A stretch of DNA of 64,000 bases from Mangrovimicrobium sediminis. GTDB lineage: Bacteria > Pseudomonadota > Gammaproteobacteria > Pseudomonadales > Halieaceae. The position numbers were made by a program, and so were the translations under genes. Numbering within the stretch: the stretch's first letter is position 1; each line of letters starts with the position of its first letter. The stretch is from assembly GCF_004745945.1 (NCBI RefSeq), contig NZ_SRLE01000009.1, positions 62,001 through 126,000 of the forward strand, given 5' to 3'. Positions 46,178-54,415 of this stretch are shown in pieces. A model generated the notes under the pieces. That model was not told the origin of the DNA and made no database searches. It saw only the letters and a program-made list of their open reading frames with translations.

Positions 46178-46651
46178 GTGGCCAATAGCGATTACGTCAA
46201 GTGCAGCGACATCATGCACACGCCTCCGACCTACCTGTACGTGGACAGCACCGTGCAGGACACCATCGACATGCTGCTCGAACACCACATGTACGATGTG
46301 CCAGTGGTGGACCGCAACGAAGTCTTCGTCGGCGAAATCAGTATCCGGCGCCTGGCGGGACTACTGCTGCCGACCAGTCTCAGCATGGAACAGGGGCTGA
46401 TGAACACCAGCTTTATGCGCGAGACCCTGGAGGATATTCGCCAGCGACTGCACAAGGCCAGCGGCAGCCCCATCGAACCCTATCTGAACAGGGATACCGT
46501 GGTGGTCTACCCGGACTCCCCGCTCATCGACGCGCTGATGCTCCTCTACCACAAATTCATCCGGATACCGGTGGTCAGTCGCGAAAACGGCCACCTCGTC
46601 GGGGCGATCTCGTTGATCACCCTGCTGCGGTCGCTGGAAGAGGCCGACTGA
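46178..46651 (+). CDS. CBS-domain pair protein
   Basis: 157 residues from GTG 46,178, chosen because GGGGGAG ends 8 bases upstream; the open frame back to TTG 46,046 adds 44 residues of low-complexity sequence and cannot be excluded. Two CBS motifs: CSDIMHTPPTYLYVDSTVQD, MLLEHHMYDVPVVDRNEVFV and YLNRDTVVVYPDSPLIDALM, YHKFIRIPVVSRENGHLVGA. CBS pairs bind adenosyl ligands (AMP, ATP, SAM or c-di-AMP) and gate partner proteins. Its stop overlaps the start of the transporter gene by one base (TGATG), so it is likely the transporter's regulatory subunit. The 292 bases upstream to 45,886 show no gene. Confidence 0.85.
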   Translation: MANSDYVKCSDIMHTPPTYLYVDSTVQDTIDMLLEHHMYDVPVVDRNEVFVGEISIRRLAGLLLPTSLSMEQGLMNTSFMRETLEDIRQRLHKASGSPIEPYLNRDTVVVYPDSPLIDALMLLYHKFIRIPVVSRENGHLVGAISLITLLRSLEEAD

Positions 46652-47991
46652 TGGCCGCTGCGGAGCCAGCCTCGATCATCATGGGGCTCGACCCGGTGTG
46701 GCTGTCGTCGGCCATTTTTCTTTTGACTTATATTCTGCTGGTCTCCGAGCGCGTGCACCGCTCTGTCGCCGCGATGTTCGGCGCCGGGCTGATGATCCTC
46801 AGTGGCATCATCACCCAGGACGACGCTTTCGACGGCGTAGACTTCAACACCATCTCGCTACTGGCGGGCATGATGATCCTTGTGGGCATCACCCAGCGCA
46901 CCGGTGTTTTCCAGTACGTGGCGGTGTGGGTGGTGAAAAAGGCGCGGGGCAACCCACAGGGCATACTGCTGTCCCTGGCGACGGTGACGGCCGTCTTCTC
47001 GGCGTTATTCGACAACGTCACAACCGTGCTGCTGATTGTCCCGGTTACCCTGCTGATCGTCGAGAAGCTGGAGTTGTCCCCCTACCCTTTCCTGTTCGCC
47101 CAGATCTTCGCCTCCAACATCGGCGGCACAGCGACGCTGATCGGCGACCCGCCGAATATCATGATCGGCTCCGCGGTGGGGCTCACCTTCGCGGATTTCA
47201 TCACCGAACTGGGTCCCGTGGTGCTGGTGATACACGCCTCGGTGCTGGCGGTTCTCTACCTGATTTGGCGCAAACAGCTGATCAGCAGCGCTGAAGCGCG
47301 AGCGCGGATCATGGCCTTCGACGAACGCGGGTCGATAACCGACCCGAGATTGTTGCGTCAGTCGCTGTCGGTGATGGCCCTGGTCATCGCGGGTTTCATT
47401 TTTGGCGAGCACGTTGGGCTGCTGTCAGGCAGCGTCGCACTCGGCGGTGCTGCCCTGCTCATGCTCCTCTACACCGCAGGCAGGAACGGCAAGGAGCAGT
47501 CCACCCGGGTGGACGGGATTTTCTCGGAACTGGAATGGAGCACCATCGTGTTCTTCATGTGCCTGTTCATGATGGTGCACGGCCTGAGCGCCAGCGGCGT
47601 GCTCGACCTGCTGGGGCAGCATATGGTCGCCCTCACCGGCAGCAGCCTGGAGGCCACCACGTTTGCCACCCTCTGGCTTGCGGCCTTTGCCTCGTCCATC
47701 GTCGATAACGTACCGTTTGTCGCCACCATGATCCCCGTACTGGAAAGCACCTCGCCCTATCTCGGTGGCGAGGAAGCGATGGGGCCAGTGTGGTGGGCAC
47801 TCTCCCTGGGGGCGTGCCTTGGCGGCAACGGCACGCTGGTGGGCGCTACCGCCAACATCATCGTGGCGGGATTCGCCGAACGCGCCGGCTACCCGATCAG
47901 CTTCCTGCGCTTCCTGCTGCTGGGGCTGCCGGTCATGTGCCTGTGCGTTGCTATCGCCTGCATCTATCTCTACCTGCGTCATTTCGCGTGA
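46651..47991 (+). CDS. ArsB/NhaD (ion transporter) superfamily permease
   Basis: 446 residues from ATG 46,651. Two inverted repeats with about 10-12 membrane helices. Signature loops: SALFDNVTTVLLIVPVT with SNIGGTATLIGDPPNIMIGS in the first half, and SSIVDNVPFVATMIPVLE with LGACLGGNGTLVGATANII in the second half, the cation/anion-binding hairpins of the SLC13/ArsB/NhaD superfamily. Known members carry Na+/H+ exchange, arsenite, citrate or sulfate; the DN-VTTVLL/GDPPN combination fits the P-protein/NhaD-like group best. Translationally coupled to the CBS gene. Confidence 0.88.
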   Translation: MAAAEPASIIMGLDPVWLSSAIFLLTYILLVSERVHRSVAAMFGAGLMILSGIITQDDAFDGVDFNTISLLAGMMILVGITQRTGVFQYVAVWVVKKARGNPQGILLSLATVTAVFSALFDNVTTVLLIVPVTLLIVEKLELSPYPFLFAQIFASNIGGTATLIGDPPNIMIGSAVGLTFADFITELGPVVLVIHASVLAVLYLIWRKQLISSAEARARIMAFDERGSITDPRLLRQSLSVMALVIAGFIFGEHVGLLSGSVALGGAALLMLLYTAGRNGKEQSTRVDGIFSELEWSTIVFFMCLFMMVHGLSASGVLDLLGQHMVALTGSSLEATTFATLWLAAFASSIVDNVPFVATMIPVLESTSPYLGGEEAMGPVWWALSLGACLGGNGTLVGATANIIVAGFAERAGYPISFLRFLLLGLPVMCLCVAIACIYLYLRHFA

Positions 47992-48183
47992 ACCAGGCAT
48001 GCGCCAGGCCAATCTGTCCAAGGGCCGTAGAACATATTGCAGGGCCACATGGTGTATAGGGCTCCAGGCTTTGAGGCAGGTCAGCCCACAGGGCGAGCGC
48101 CATGCGCTGGTCATCGGATACGATGGGAAGCTAACAGGATAGTTAGCGGCCAAATCGACACAATAAAACAAGGAGCTTGCGAG

Positions 48184-48933
48184 ATGAGAGAATTCGACCG
48201 CGACCTGCTACCGCCCGAGCAGTTCCAGATTATGAGATACAGCGAGAGGGCCTTCCAGGCGGTCGGCAGGAACCACGCCAATTACTTTATCAACGAGCTG
48301 GGCCTTAAACCGACCGACCATGTACTCGAGATTGGGTCGGGGAACGGCCGCATTGCCAGCGCACTGGCAGGCTACCTGGAGGGGGGAAGCTACACTGGCG
48401 CTGAGATCATGGAACCGTTCGTGGAGTGGTGCCAGACAACCTATAGGCACTATCCAAATTTTACGTTCCAGCATATCGACGTGTACAACAAGCACTACAA
48501 CCCCTCATCTTCCACGCATGCCTGCGACTTCAGGTTTCCCTTTGACGACAATACGTTTGACTTCATCTACCTCACGTCCGTGTTCACTCACATGCACGCC
48601 AAGGACGTCGACAATTACCTGTCCGAAATCCACCGTATGCTGAAGCCTGGCGGCACGGTTTTCATCACCTACTTCCTGATCGACGAAGCGACCAAAGCGC
48701 AGATAGAAAGCGGGGAATCCAGGCGCAAGTTCAGGTTATTCGAGGAGCATTCCTACACAGACAACCCGAGGAAGCCCGAGGCGGCCATTGCCTTCGATAT
48801 ACAGTTCATTCGATCGCTGTATGAGCGCAATAAGCTGAAAATCGTTGACGTCTCGCTGGGTAAGTGGCGGTCACCAGAAAAAGAAAAACATATCGGACAC
48901 AACCAGGACCGGGTTGTGGCGCGAAAAGGGTAG
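48184..48933 (+). CDS. Class I SAM-dependent methyltransferase
   Basis: 249 residues from ATG 48,184, after AAGGAG. Seen: motif I DHVLEIGSGNGRIASALAGY, acidic GAEIMEPFVEWC, motif IV FDFIYLTSVFTHMHAKDVD, post-motif IMRMLKPGG-like HRMLKPGGTVFITYFL. The substrate is unknown. It sits on the other side of tRNA-Pro from the phosphoramidate-type operon and could, in principle, methylate a glycan or phosphoramidate, but no direct link is seen. GC is somewhat lower than in the neighbouring blocks. The 217 bases after it hold nothing certain. Confidence 0.88.
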   Translation: MREFDRDLLPPEQFQIMRYSERAFQAVGRNHANYFINELGLKPTDHVLEIGSGNGRIASALAGYLEGGSYTGAEIMEPFVEWCQTTYRHYPNFTFQHIDVYNKHYNPSSSTHACDFRFPFDDNTFDFIYLTSVFTHMHAKDVDNYLSEIHRMLKPGGTVFITYFLIDEATKAQIESGESRRKFRLFEEHSYTDNPRKPEAAIAFDIQFIRSLYERNKLKIVDVSLGKWRSPEKEKHIGHNQDRVVARKG

Positions 48934-49150
48934 CAGGTGTTTCCTTGGGTGCAGTTGTCAGCTTGTGTATGGCTTGCACTTGCGCCATGACGCAGCCGGT
49001 CTCGCTGAACCTGCCGGTACCGGCTGCCGTGCCGTCACTGGTAGCGGCACAACGGGGGACACCCAAGCCACCATGGAATGCAGTTGAATAGAAAAATCTT
49101 AGTATAAACAGCTGCTTACGGGGGTGTCTGGATATGGCCAGACAGAGAAA

Positions 49151-49227
49151 TGGTCGGTGTGAGAGGATTTGAACCTCCGACCCCTTCCTCCCGAAGGAAG
49201 TGCGCTACCAGGCTGCGCTACACACCG
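49151..49227 (-). tRNA. tRNA-Pro (CGG)
   Basis: 77 bases on the minus strand with encoded CCA. Acceptor stem CGGTGTG/CACACCG, D arm GCGC/GCGC type, anticodon stem CTTCC/GGAAG with loop TTCGGGA giving anticodon CGG, T loop TTCAAAT. C1 is the prolyl-tRNA identity feature. Lies between the methyltransferase and the phosphoramidate-type operon. No second copy of its 3' end was noticed. Confidence 0.97.
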
Positions 49228-49392
49228 AGGATTTGAGGCGCGCAACTATACCAAAAGGCCCCACAGAGGCCAAGAGCTTCATTAAGATGATTCGCCTCGC
49301 TCATGGAGCCCCCTTGCCGGGCCCCAAATCACCCACATCCACCGGTTGGCACCCCCCGTCCGGCGAACACGCCGGGCCTGGCAGTCCCCCGC

Positions 49393-50109
49393 TCACCCCT
49401 GAAACAACCCGAGGTCTTCCGGGCTATCCACCTCGCCCCATTCCCCCGAGTACTCCACGACACCTACCGGCACCCGACCGGCCTCGAGCACGCGCTGCAG
49501 CGTGCCCGTCATGTGCATGGCGTCGCGCTCCACCTGCGGCAGCGCCGCCCGAATCCGCTGCACCTCAGCCCACCCCGCCGGTGTGAAACGGAGCAGGCCC
49601 ATGTACTGCCCCTGCACCTCGTCCACTGAGCGCGGCGTATTGCCGATCTCGGCCAGGCTGCCGTCGGGTTTCAGGCGGAAGGTCTCGGCATCCGCCAGCG
49701 GGTCCTCGAAGCGCTGGGCCCACTGCTGCAGCCAGTGCCGGTCGTAGGTGATCGCGATATCCGCCTCGCTGGCCAGCAGCGCCCGCGGAGCGGAGGCGTC
49801 GAAGAAAATATCCGCGTAGCTCACAATGCAGGGGCCGGATTCCAGCCAGTCGCGAGCGCACTCCAGTGACGAGACCATATTGGTCTGCGCCCAGCGCGCA
49901 TTGTGGAATTCGGTGAGGCCGCGGCCGGCGAGCAGTTCGCGCCGGTAGCCGGTCACGATCCCGATCTCGTCGATACCTGCTTCCCACAACGCGTTCAGCT
50001 GCCAGTCGAGCAGCGCCCGGCCGCGCACTTCCAGCAGACACTTGGGGCGCTCGTCGGTGAGGTCGCGCATGCGGCTGCCGCGGCCGGCGGCGAGGATGAT
50101 CGCTTTCAT
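49393..50109 (-). CDS. Nucleotidyltransferase, likely CTP:phosphoglutamine cytidylyltransferase
   Basis: 238 residues of the sugar nucleotidyltransferase fold. Seen: IILAAGRGSRMRDLTDERPK (signature GxGxRMxPLT variant), CLLEVRGRALLDWQL, metal-binding SYADIFFDAS and GEWGEVDSPEDLGLF near the end. Alone it resembles phosphocholine or sugar-1-phosphate cytidylyltransferases. Its operon context (glutamine-kinase-like, glutamine amidotransferase and CysC-like genes) matches C. jejuni Cj1416, which couples phospho-L-glutamine to CTP to make CDP-L-glutamine. Its start overlaps the amidotransferase stop by 4 bases (ATGA). Function by context, not proven. Confidence 0.88.
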   Translation of the reverse strand: MKAIILAAGRGSRMRDLTDERPKCLLEVRGRALLDWQLNALWEAGIDEIGIVTGYRRELLAGRGLTEFHNARWAQTNMVSSLECARDWLESGPCIVSYADIFFDASAPRALLASEADIAITYDRHWLQQWAQRFEDPLADAETFRLKPDGSLAEIGNTPRSVDEVQGQYMGLLRFTPAGWAEVQRIRAALPQVERDAMHMTGTLQRVLEAGRVPVGVVEYSGEWGEVDSPEDLGLFQG

Positions 50110-50750
50110 GCTGTCGCCCCGGCGTTTAACAGTGCCCTGAAACGGGCAATGTCCACTTCGGTAAGATCAGACTCTCGCTCCGGGTGCCACATCCAGCCTT
50201 CCCAGGGCAGGCTTTGGTGCCGCACGGCCTCGATCACGCCGTCCGCAGAACGCGCCGCCACAGCAAACTCCGGCGGTACTTCCGCCACGGCCTGGTTGTG
50301 ATAACTGTTCACCTCGGCGGGCCAGTCCGCCGCCACGGCGCCTGCTTCAAACTGCAGGGCATGCCGCGTGGCCACGTGCCCGGTAACAGCCGCCAGCGAT
50401 CCACCCGCCCACGCCAGCATCATCTGCATGCCGCGGCAGATGCCCAACAGGGGCAGGCGTTCATCACTGGCATAGTCGAGCAACGCTGACTCTGTCTTAT
50501 CCCGCTCGAGCACCTCGCCGATCTCGTTGCCGCCGGAGAGCACCACGGCGGCCGGTTTGATCGCGCCCAGCCAATCCCGCGTGGAGGCCGCAACTTCGCT
50601 AGACCCCAGCGCATTGGGTACGGGTATTGCGCAACACCCTGCGGCAACCAACCACTGCACCAATCGCTGGTCCAGCGCATCGCGGCGCTCACCCCGTTCC
50701 GGCCACAGGTCCACCCGTTGGCTCACCGCCACCTTTCTCAGTTCACTCAC
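50106..50750 (-). CDS. Class I glutamine amidotransferase, likely gamma-glutamyl-CDP-amidate hydrolase
   Basis: 214 residues from GTG 50,750, with GGAGGT 6 bases upstream and a 4-base overlap with the kinase stop; the longer frame adds 10 residues. Catalytic triad visible: nucleophile Cys in LLGICRGMQMML and the His-Glu pair in WMWHPERES; also VVLSGGNEIGE and SYHNQAV. It is related to gamma-glutamyl-GABA hydrolases (PuuD) and imidazole-glycerol amidotransferases. In the C. jejuni pathway Cj1417 of this type hydrolyses CDP-L-glutamine to glutamate and cytidine diphosphoramidate. Linkage gives the inferred role. Confidence 0.9.
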   Translation of the reverse strand: MSELRKVAVSQRVDLWPERGERRDALDQRLVQWLVAAGCCAIPVPNALGSSEVAASTRDWLGAIKPAAVVLSGGNEIGEVLERDKTESALLDYASDERLPLLGICRGMQMMLAWAGGSLAAVTGHVATRHALQFEAGAVAADWPAEVNSYHNQAVAEVPPEFAVAARSADGVIEAVRHQSLPWEGWMWHPERESDLTEVDIARFRALLNAGATA

Positions 50751-53062
50751 GCCAACACCTCCACCCGCCTGGCCGCGCAATCCAGCCGCAGCCGCCGGGC
50801 CTGGGCCCAGTGCCGGTAGGACGCTTCCCCGCAGCCGATCACCGCCGGCAGGCCCAGCTCGCCGGCGCGAATTGCCATGTGCGAGTTCACGCCGCCCCAG
50901 GCGGTAATCAACCCGGCGATGGCGTGGGAGAACAGCCAGTCGAAGCCGGGGTCGGCGTTGGGAATGCAGACGATGCGGCCTTTCAGGTCACTGCCCGCAT
51001 CGCAGTCGGAAACCGGCGCAGTCACCTGCTTCTGGGTGATGAAGTTGGGTTCGGTCTTGCCCAGCTCGAAGGCCCACACGCTCTCCGGATTGAGGATGAC
51101 CGGCGGCAGGGCCACGCGCAGTGTCTCCTGGTACTGCGCCTTGCCCTGCTCGATGGAGCGCATGAGCACCTCGGCGGGGTCCGCGGCGGCGATGTGCAAC
51201 TCCTGCAGCGCGCCGATGTGGCAGTAGGCCATGTCCTCGCGGCTGATACCATGCTGCTCGGCGTAGGCAGCAGCCAGCGACAATGCATCCGACAGGTTGC
51301 GCGTGAAGTGGAACTTGGCCAGCTCGCGCAGCTCGATACCCGAGCGAATGAAACTGAACAGCTCCTGCGCGCTGCAATGCAGGCCGTGTTCGCGCAGCAG
51401 TGCCTCGGTATAAGTGGCCTGCTGTTCACTCGGCACGAAGGCTGGCCGGTGCGCCGGCGCCGGCGGCTTGTTGGCCCAGTCGAAGTACAGCTCCGGCGCT
51501 TCGTCGTAGCGCGGGGACAGGATGTCGTAGGTGCCGGGACGCAGGTGGCCGTACTTGGCCAGGAACACATCGCGTTCCAGCGACGCCATATCGTGGCCGA
51601 GCTGGCCACTGACGGTGGTCAGCCCGCCCATGAACGCGTCATAGTCCGCCTGGGTGAACACACCCACCGCCAGCAGCGAGCGCAGCATCTGCACCGCCAC
51701 AAAGCCGGCCCGCGCCAGGCCGGCAAAGGGCAGCGTGCCGTAGCGCTTGGCGTCCTCGAGCAACCAGTAGATGCGCGCCAGGGTGTCCAGACCTGAGCCC
51801 AGCAGCACCTCGCGGCGCCGGTTCAGGGTCTCCAGCTTGGCGGCATCGGTTTTCCACAGGCCGGTCTCGGGGTGGACGATCCCGTTGGTCAAGCGGCGCA
51901 GGCTGTGCGCCAGCAGTGCCTGCTCGTTCTCCCGAAACCCGGCCTCGGCCAGGCGCTGCACGCGCTGCGGAAAGTCCAGCGTGTAGCAGGAGAACACGAT
52001 TTCGAACTCCACCTTGTCGTGCAGTTCGGGCTCCGCCAACAGGCGGTCGATGTAATAGTCGACCAGTCGTGCGGCCAGCGTATCGTCGAGATCCGCGGGC
52101 ACGAAGGAGTTGAACGACAGGCGCACGTCCACGTAGGGCAGCCCAAAGAAGTGCGGCATCAGCGGAAAGCTGCGCAGGTTGCGGTAACCGTAGTTGTTGC
52201 GCTGGTAGGCCCAGATGGCGTCGGTGACAAGATCGCGGTAGAGCGACAGCGACAGCGGCTTGGGACGAATGCCGATAATCTCGCCGGGGTTCCAGTCCGG
52301 CATCACGCCGTATACCGTGCGCCGGCCCATAAGGAACGGGTGTTCGCGCATACCGCGCTCGACCTTCTCCGCGATCAACGCCAGGCGCCGGGCCTGGGCC
52401 TCAGGGGACTCGCTGGTGCGGGCAAGATGCAGCGGACGGACCTGCAGCAGCCAGAGCACGTCGTTCCCAGCTTCACGGGTAACGGCAAATTCGCAATCCA
52501 GGGGCACCTCGCCAAACAGGCCCTGCAGTTCCCGAATTAGCGGCACTACACCGGCTATCTCGTCTGGCGGACCATAGGGCGACAGCGCCGCGCCCTGCCA
52601 GGTGCGGCCGCCGTAGCCGCCGGTCACGTAGCCGGTATCGCCGCCCTCGCTCCAGTTGGCGACGATATACGGCGCGCAGGTGTTGGGGTCGTGAGAAAAG
52701 ACCACCCCGGCGCGCTGCACGTCCTGCAGCATGGGCTGCACCAGCACTTCGTCTTCTGCCTCGGGTGTACCATAGGAAGTGATCACCTGGTCAATGGACT
52801 GCGGCAGGTCTGCCGGGGACACGTTGAGCAGGCTGAGGAACTCGCCGGCATGGGAGGCGCCGGCGCCGTCTTCGCGCCGGCAACTGGAGCGCACGATCAG
52901 CGGGCCATCACCCAGCGAAGACGCAATCTGCGACAGGCAGCGCTGTGCATCCTCGCGCCACTGCGCCACGGTGAAGTAAGCCAGCGGTGCAATGCGGGCG
53001 CCGCGCAGGCTGCCGCGCAGCCGGGCGAGGTTGCCGGCCTTGGTGGTCATCACCTGCGTCAC
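50747..53062 (-). CDS. PEP-synthase-like ATP-grasp kinase, likely L-glutamine kinase
   Basis: 771 residues. The N-terminal ATP-binding domain has GPLIVRSSCRREDG (from about 53), GASHAGEFLSLLNV and YIVANWSEGGDTGYVTGGYG; the C-terminal phosphohistidine domain has GGVNSHMAIRAGELGLPAVI with His728, ending the protein. The TIM-barrel PEP-binding domain of true PEP synthase is absent, as in glutamine kinase Cj1418 and rifampicin phosphotransferase; the middle 400 residues are of the unassigned substrate-binding type. Cj1418 phosphorylates the amide nitrogen of L-glutamine using ATP. One base separates it from the CysC-like gene. Confidence 0.88.
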   Translation of the reverse strand: MTQVMTTKAGNLARLRGSLRGARIAPLAYFTVAQWREDAQRCLSQIASSLGDGPLIVRSSCRREDGAGASHAGEFLSLLNVSPADLPQSIDQVITSYGTPEAEDEVLVQPMLQDVQRAGVVFSHDPNTCAPYIVANWSEGGDTGYVTGGYGGRTWQGAALSPYGPPDEIAGVVPLIRELQGLFGEVPLDCEFAVTREAGNDVLWLLQVRPLHLARTSESPEAQARRLALIAEKVERGMREHPFLMGRRTVYGVMPDWNPGEIIGIRPKPLSLSLYRDLVTDAIWAYQRNNYGYRNLRSFPLMPHFFGLPYVDVRLSFNSFVPADLDDTLAARLVDYYIDRLLAEPELHDKVEFEIVFSCYTLDFPQRVQRLAEAGFRENEQALLAHSLRRLTNGIVHPETGLWKTDAAKLETLNRRREVLLGSGLDTLARIYWLLEDAKRYGTLPFAGLARAGFVAVQMLRSLLAVGVFTQADYDAFMGGLTTVSGQLGHDMASLERDVFLAKYGHLRPGTYDILSPRYDEAPELYFDWANKPPAPAHRPAFVPSEQQATYTEALLREHGLHCSAQELFSFIRSGIELRELAKFHFTRNLSDALSLAAAYAEQHGISREDMAYCHIGALQELHIAAADPAEVLMRSIEQGKAQYQETLRVALPPVILNPESVWAFELGKTEPNFITQKQVTAPVSDCDAGSDLKGRIVCIPNADPGFDWLFSHAIAGLITAWGGVNSHMAIRAGELGLPAVIGCGEASYRHWAQARRLRLDCAARRVEVLA

Positions 53063-53063
53063 C

Positions 53064-53750
53064 CTACACGGCTCCCGAGTCGGGTGACGTCGACAGTACG
53101 GCGCGCAGCACGGCTTCCGCGATGGCCTCGGGTGACTGTGGCGTACTGAAATCTACCGTCAGGTCCGCAGCCTCCGGTTCGTCTACCGGCATGTCGAGGC
53201 CGGCCACCTGGGTTACCTCGCCGGCATCAAAGCGCGCGTACAGCTGCTTCGGGTCGCGGCGGCGCAACTCCGCCTCCGGTACCTTGAGGTACACCTCGAA
53301 GTACCCCGGCAGGTGCTCGCGGTTCCACTGGTGAATCTCCCTGAACATGGAGATGGTGGCGATAACTACGGTCACGCCCTGCCCCGCCAGCACCTGGCAC
53401 AGGTGCGAGTAGCGGCGCGCAAGTTGCAGGCGCTCCTCGCGGCCGTGATTGGAAGCGCTCCACCGGGCCGCCCCGAACACCGCGCGCAACTCGTCGCCAT
53501 CGAGCATGACCGCCGGCAGCGCTTGTTCACGCAGCCGCGCCACCACAAGATGGGCGAGCGTGGTCTTGCCCGCGCCCGACAGCCCGGTAATCCAGATCAC
53601 TTGTCCACTAAGGGCGTTCGAGTCCATAGCTCGCGTGCCAGTCTCCCAGGTGACGACCTCCGCGACGGAGGCCAAAAATGCGGCCGGCGCTCCCCGATCA
53701 AACCGGATCGACACCCGCCCGATGCCGGACAGGTAGCCGCGCCGGTGCAC
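53064..53750 (-). CDS. CysC-like kinase, likely cytidine diphosphoramidate kinase
   Basis: 228 residues from GTG 53,750, where the start overlaps the upstream stop (TAGTG); the first 41 residues show about 83% G or C at third positions, so I keep them, though ATG 53,627 fits ordinary CysC length. Walker A GLSGAGKTT (56-64) and DGDELRAVFG are CysC-like, but where APS kinases carry a FISPxR-x-x-R string this protein has ATISMFREIHQWNRE, and its end KQLYARFDAGEVTQVAGLDM keeps the family layout. Cj1415 of C. jejuni is such a variant and phosphorylates the 3'-OH of CDP-amidate. No sulfur-assimilation gene is near. Confidence 0.87.
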   Translation of the reverse strand: MHRRGYLSGIGRVSIRFDRGAPAAFLASVAEVVTWETGTRAMDSNALSGQVIWITGLSGAGKTTLAHLVVARLREQALPAVMLDGDELRAVFGAARWSASNHGREERLQLARRYSHLCQVLAGQGVTVVIATISMFREIHQWNREHLPGYFEVYLKVPEAELRRRDPKQLYARFDAGEVTQVAGLDMPVDEPEAADLTVDFSTPQSPEAIAEAVLRAVLSTSPDSGAV

Positions 53751-54415
53751 TAGAAACGGTTTGCCGTGGCCAGGAACGGGGGGAAATAGTCGCCGATCTT
53801 GTCCTGCTCGGTCAGCCGGTACAACAGGCCGTGGGACCCTTCAAAGCCGTCGTGGATATCCAGGGTCACGCCGGGGCTGTCGGCGTAGATTTCCGCGAAC
53901 TCGCGATCGCCATCGTTCTCGCGGGCGAACAGGATGCGGTAGTCGGTCACGCCGTTATCGTCGGCGAGCCTTTCCAGCAGCGCGGCTTCGGCCTGCTTGG
54001 CAGTCTCCATCGTGGCCGTGCGCGGCGAGAAGGCCCAGACGGTATTCGCCCTGAGCATATGGCCGAAATACAGGGCGCCGTAACCTCCGCTGGAGTTGCC
54101 GATGCAGTAGACCTCCTCGATCTGCGGCTGCGACTCGATATGCTCGACCAGCCAGTCCGAGAGCGCATCCAGGCTGTCGATACTACCGCCGACACCCTGC
54201 AGGTAGTTGTCGTTGTTCGGGTCGCGTATCCAGGTGACGTTGCGCGAGCCAAGGCCTGTGGCGCGCAGGAACTGGATGGGCGGAACGCCGCCGATACTGC
54301 CGCCGGCCATCATAAAGCCGGCGCGGCCGCTGAAAATAATGAAGAGCTGTGCACAACGCGCTCGGGCGAGGGAGATGATATTGCCCTCGCTTTCTTTTTT
54401 TACATCTCTGTTCAT
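53750..54415 (-). CDS. Alpha/beta-hydrolase fold protein
   Basis: 221 residues from ATG 54,415; the frame extends upstream to 54,595 without a good start. Nucleophile elbow CIGNSSGGYGALYFG (G-x-S-x-G), a likely catalytic His in FEGSHGLLYR, and FSGRAGFMMAGGSIGGVPPI at the oxyanion-hole side. Cytosolic, no signal peptide. It is the first gene of the phosphoramidate-type operon and its stop overlaps the GTG of the CysC-like gene. Its role is unknown; it could hydrolyse or transfer an acyl or phosphoramidate group. Confidence 0.75.
   Translation of the reverse strand: MNRDVKKESEGNIISLARARCAQLFIIFSGRAGFMMAGGSIGGVPPIQFLRATGLGSRNVTWIRDPNNDNYLQGVGGSIDSLDALSDWLVEHIESQPQIEEVYCIGNSSGGYGALYFGHMLRANTVWAFSPRTATMETAKQAEAALLERLADDNGVTDYRILFARENDGDREFAEIYADSPGVTLDIHDGFEGSHGLLYRLTEQDKIGDYFPPFLATANRF

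Noticed and set aside
48864-49091. 75-codon frame with a lipobox-like CMACTCAM stretch after the methyltransferase gene
   Set aside because: It overlaps the methyltransferase end in another phase, has no proper start or ribosome-binding site and no recognisable mature domain.
50747-53062. True phosphoenolpyruvate synthase
   Set aside because: The PEP-binding TIM-barrel domain is absent; the phosphohistidine domain is at the extreme C-terminus.
53064-53750. Genuine adenylylsulfate kinase for sulfate assimilation
   Set aside because: No cysN/cysD/cysH/cysI genes nearby, the SPxR-type motif is replaced, and the operon partners match a phosphoramidate pathway instead; not fully excluded because a sulfotransferase-fold gene is adjacent.
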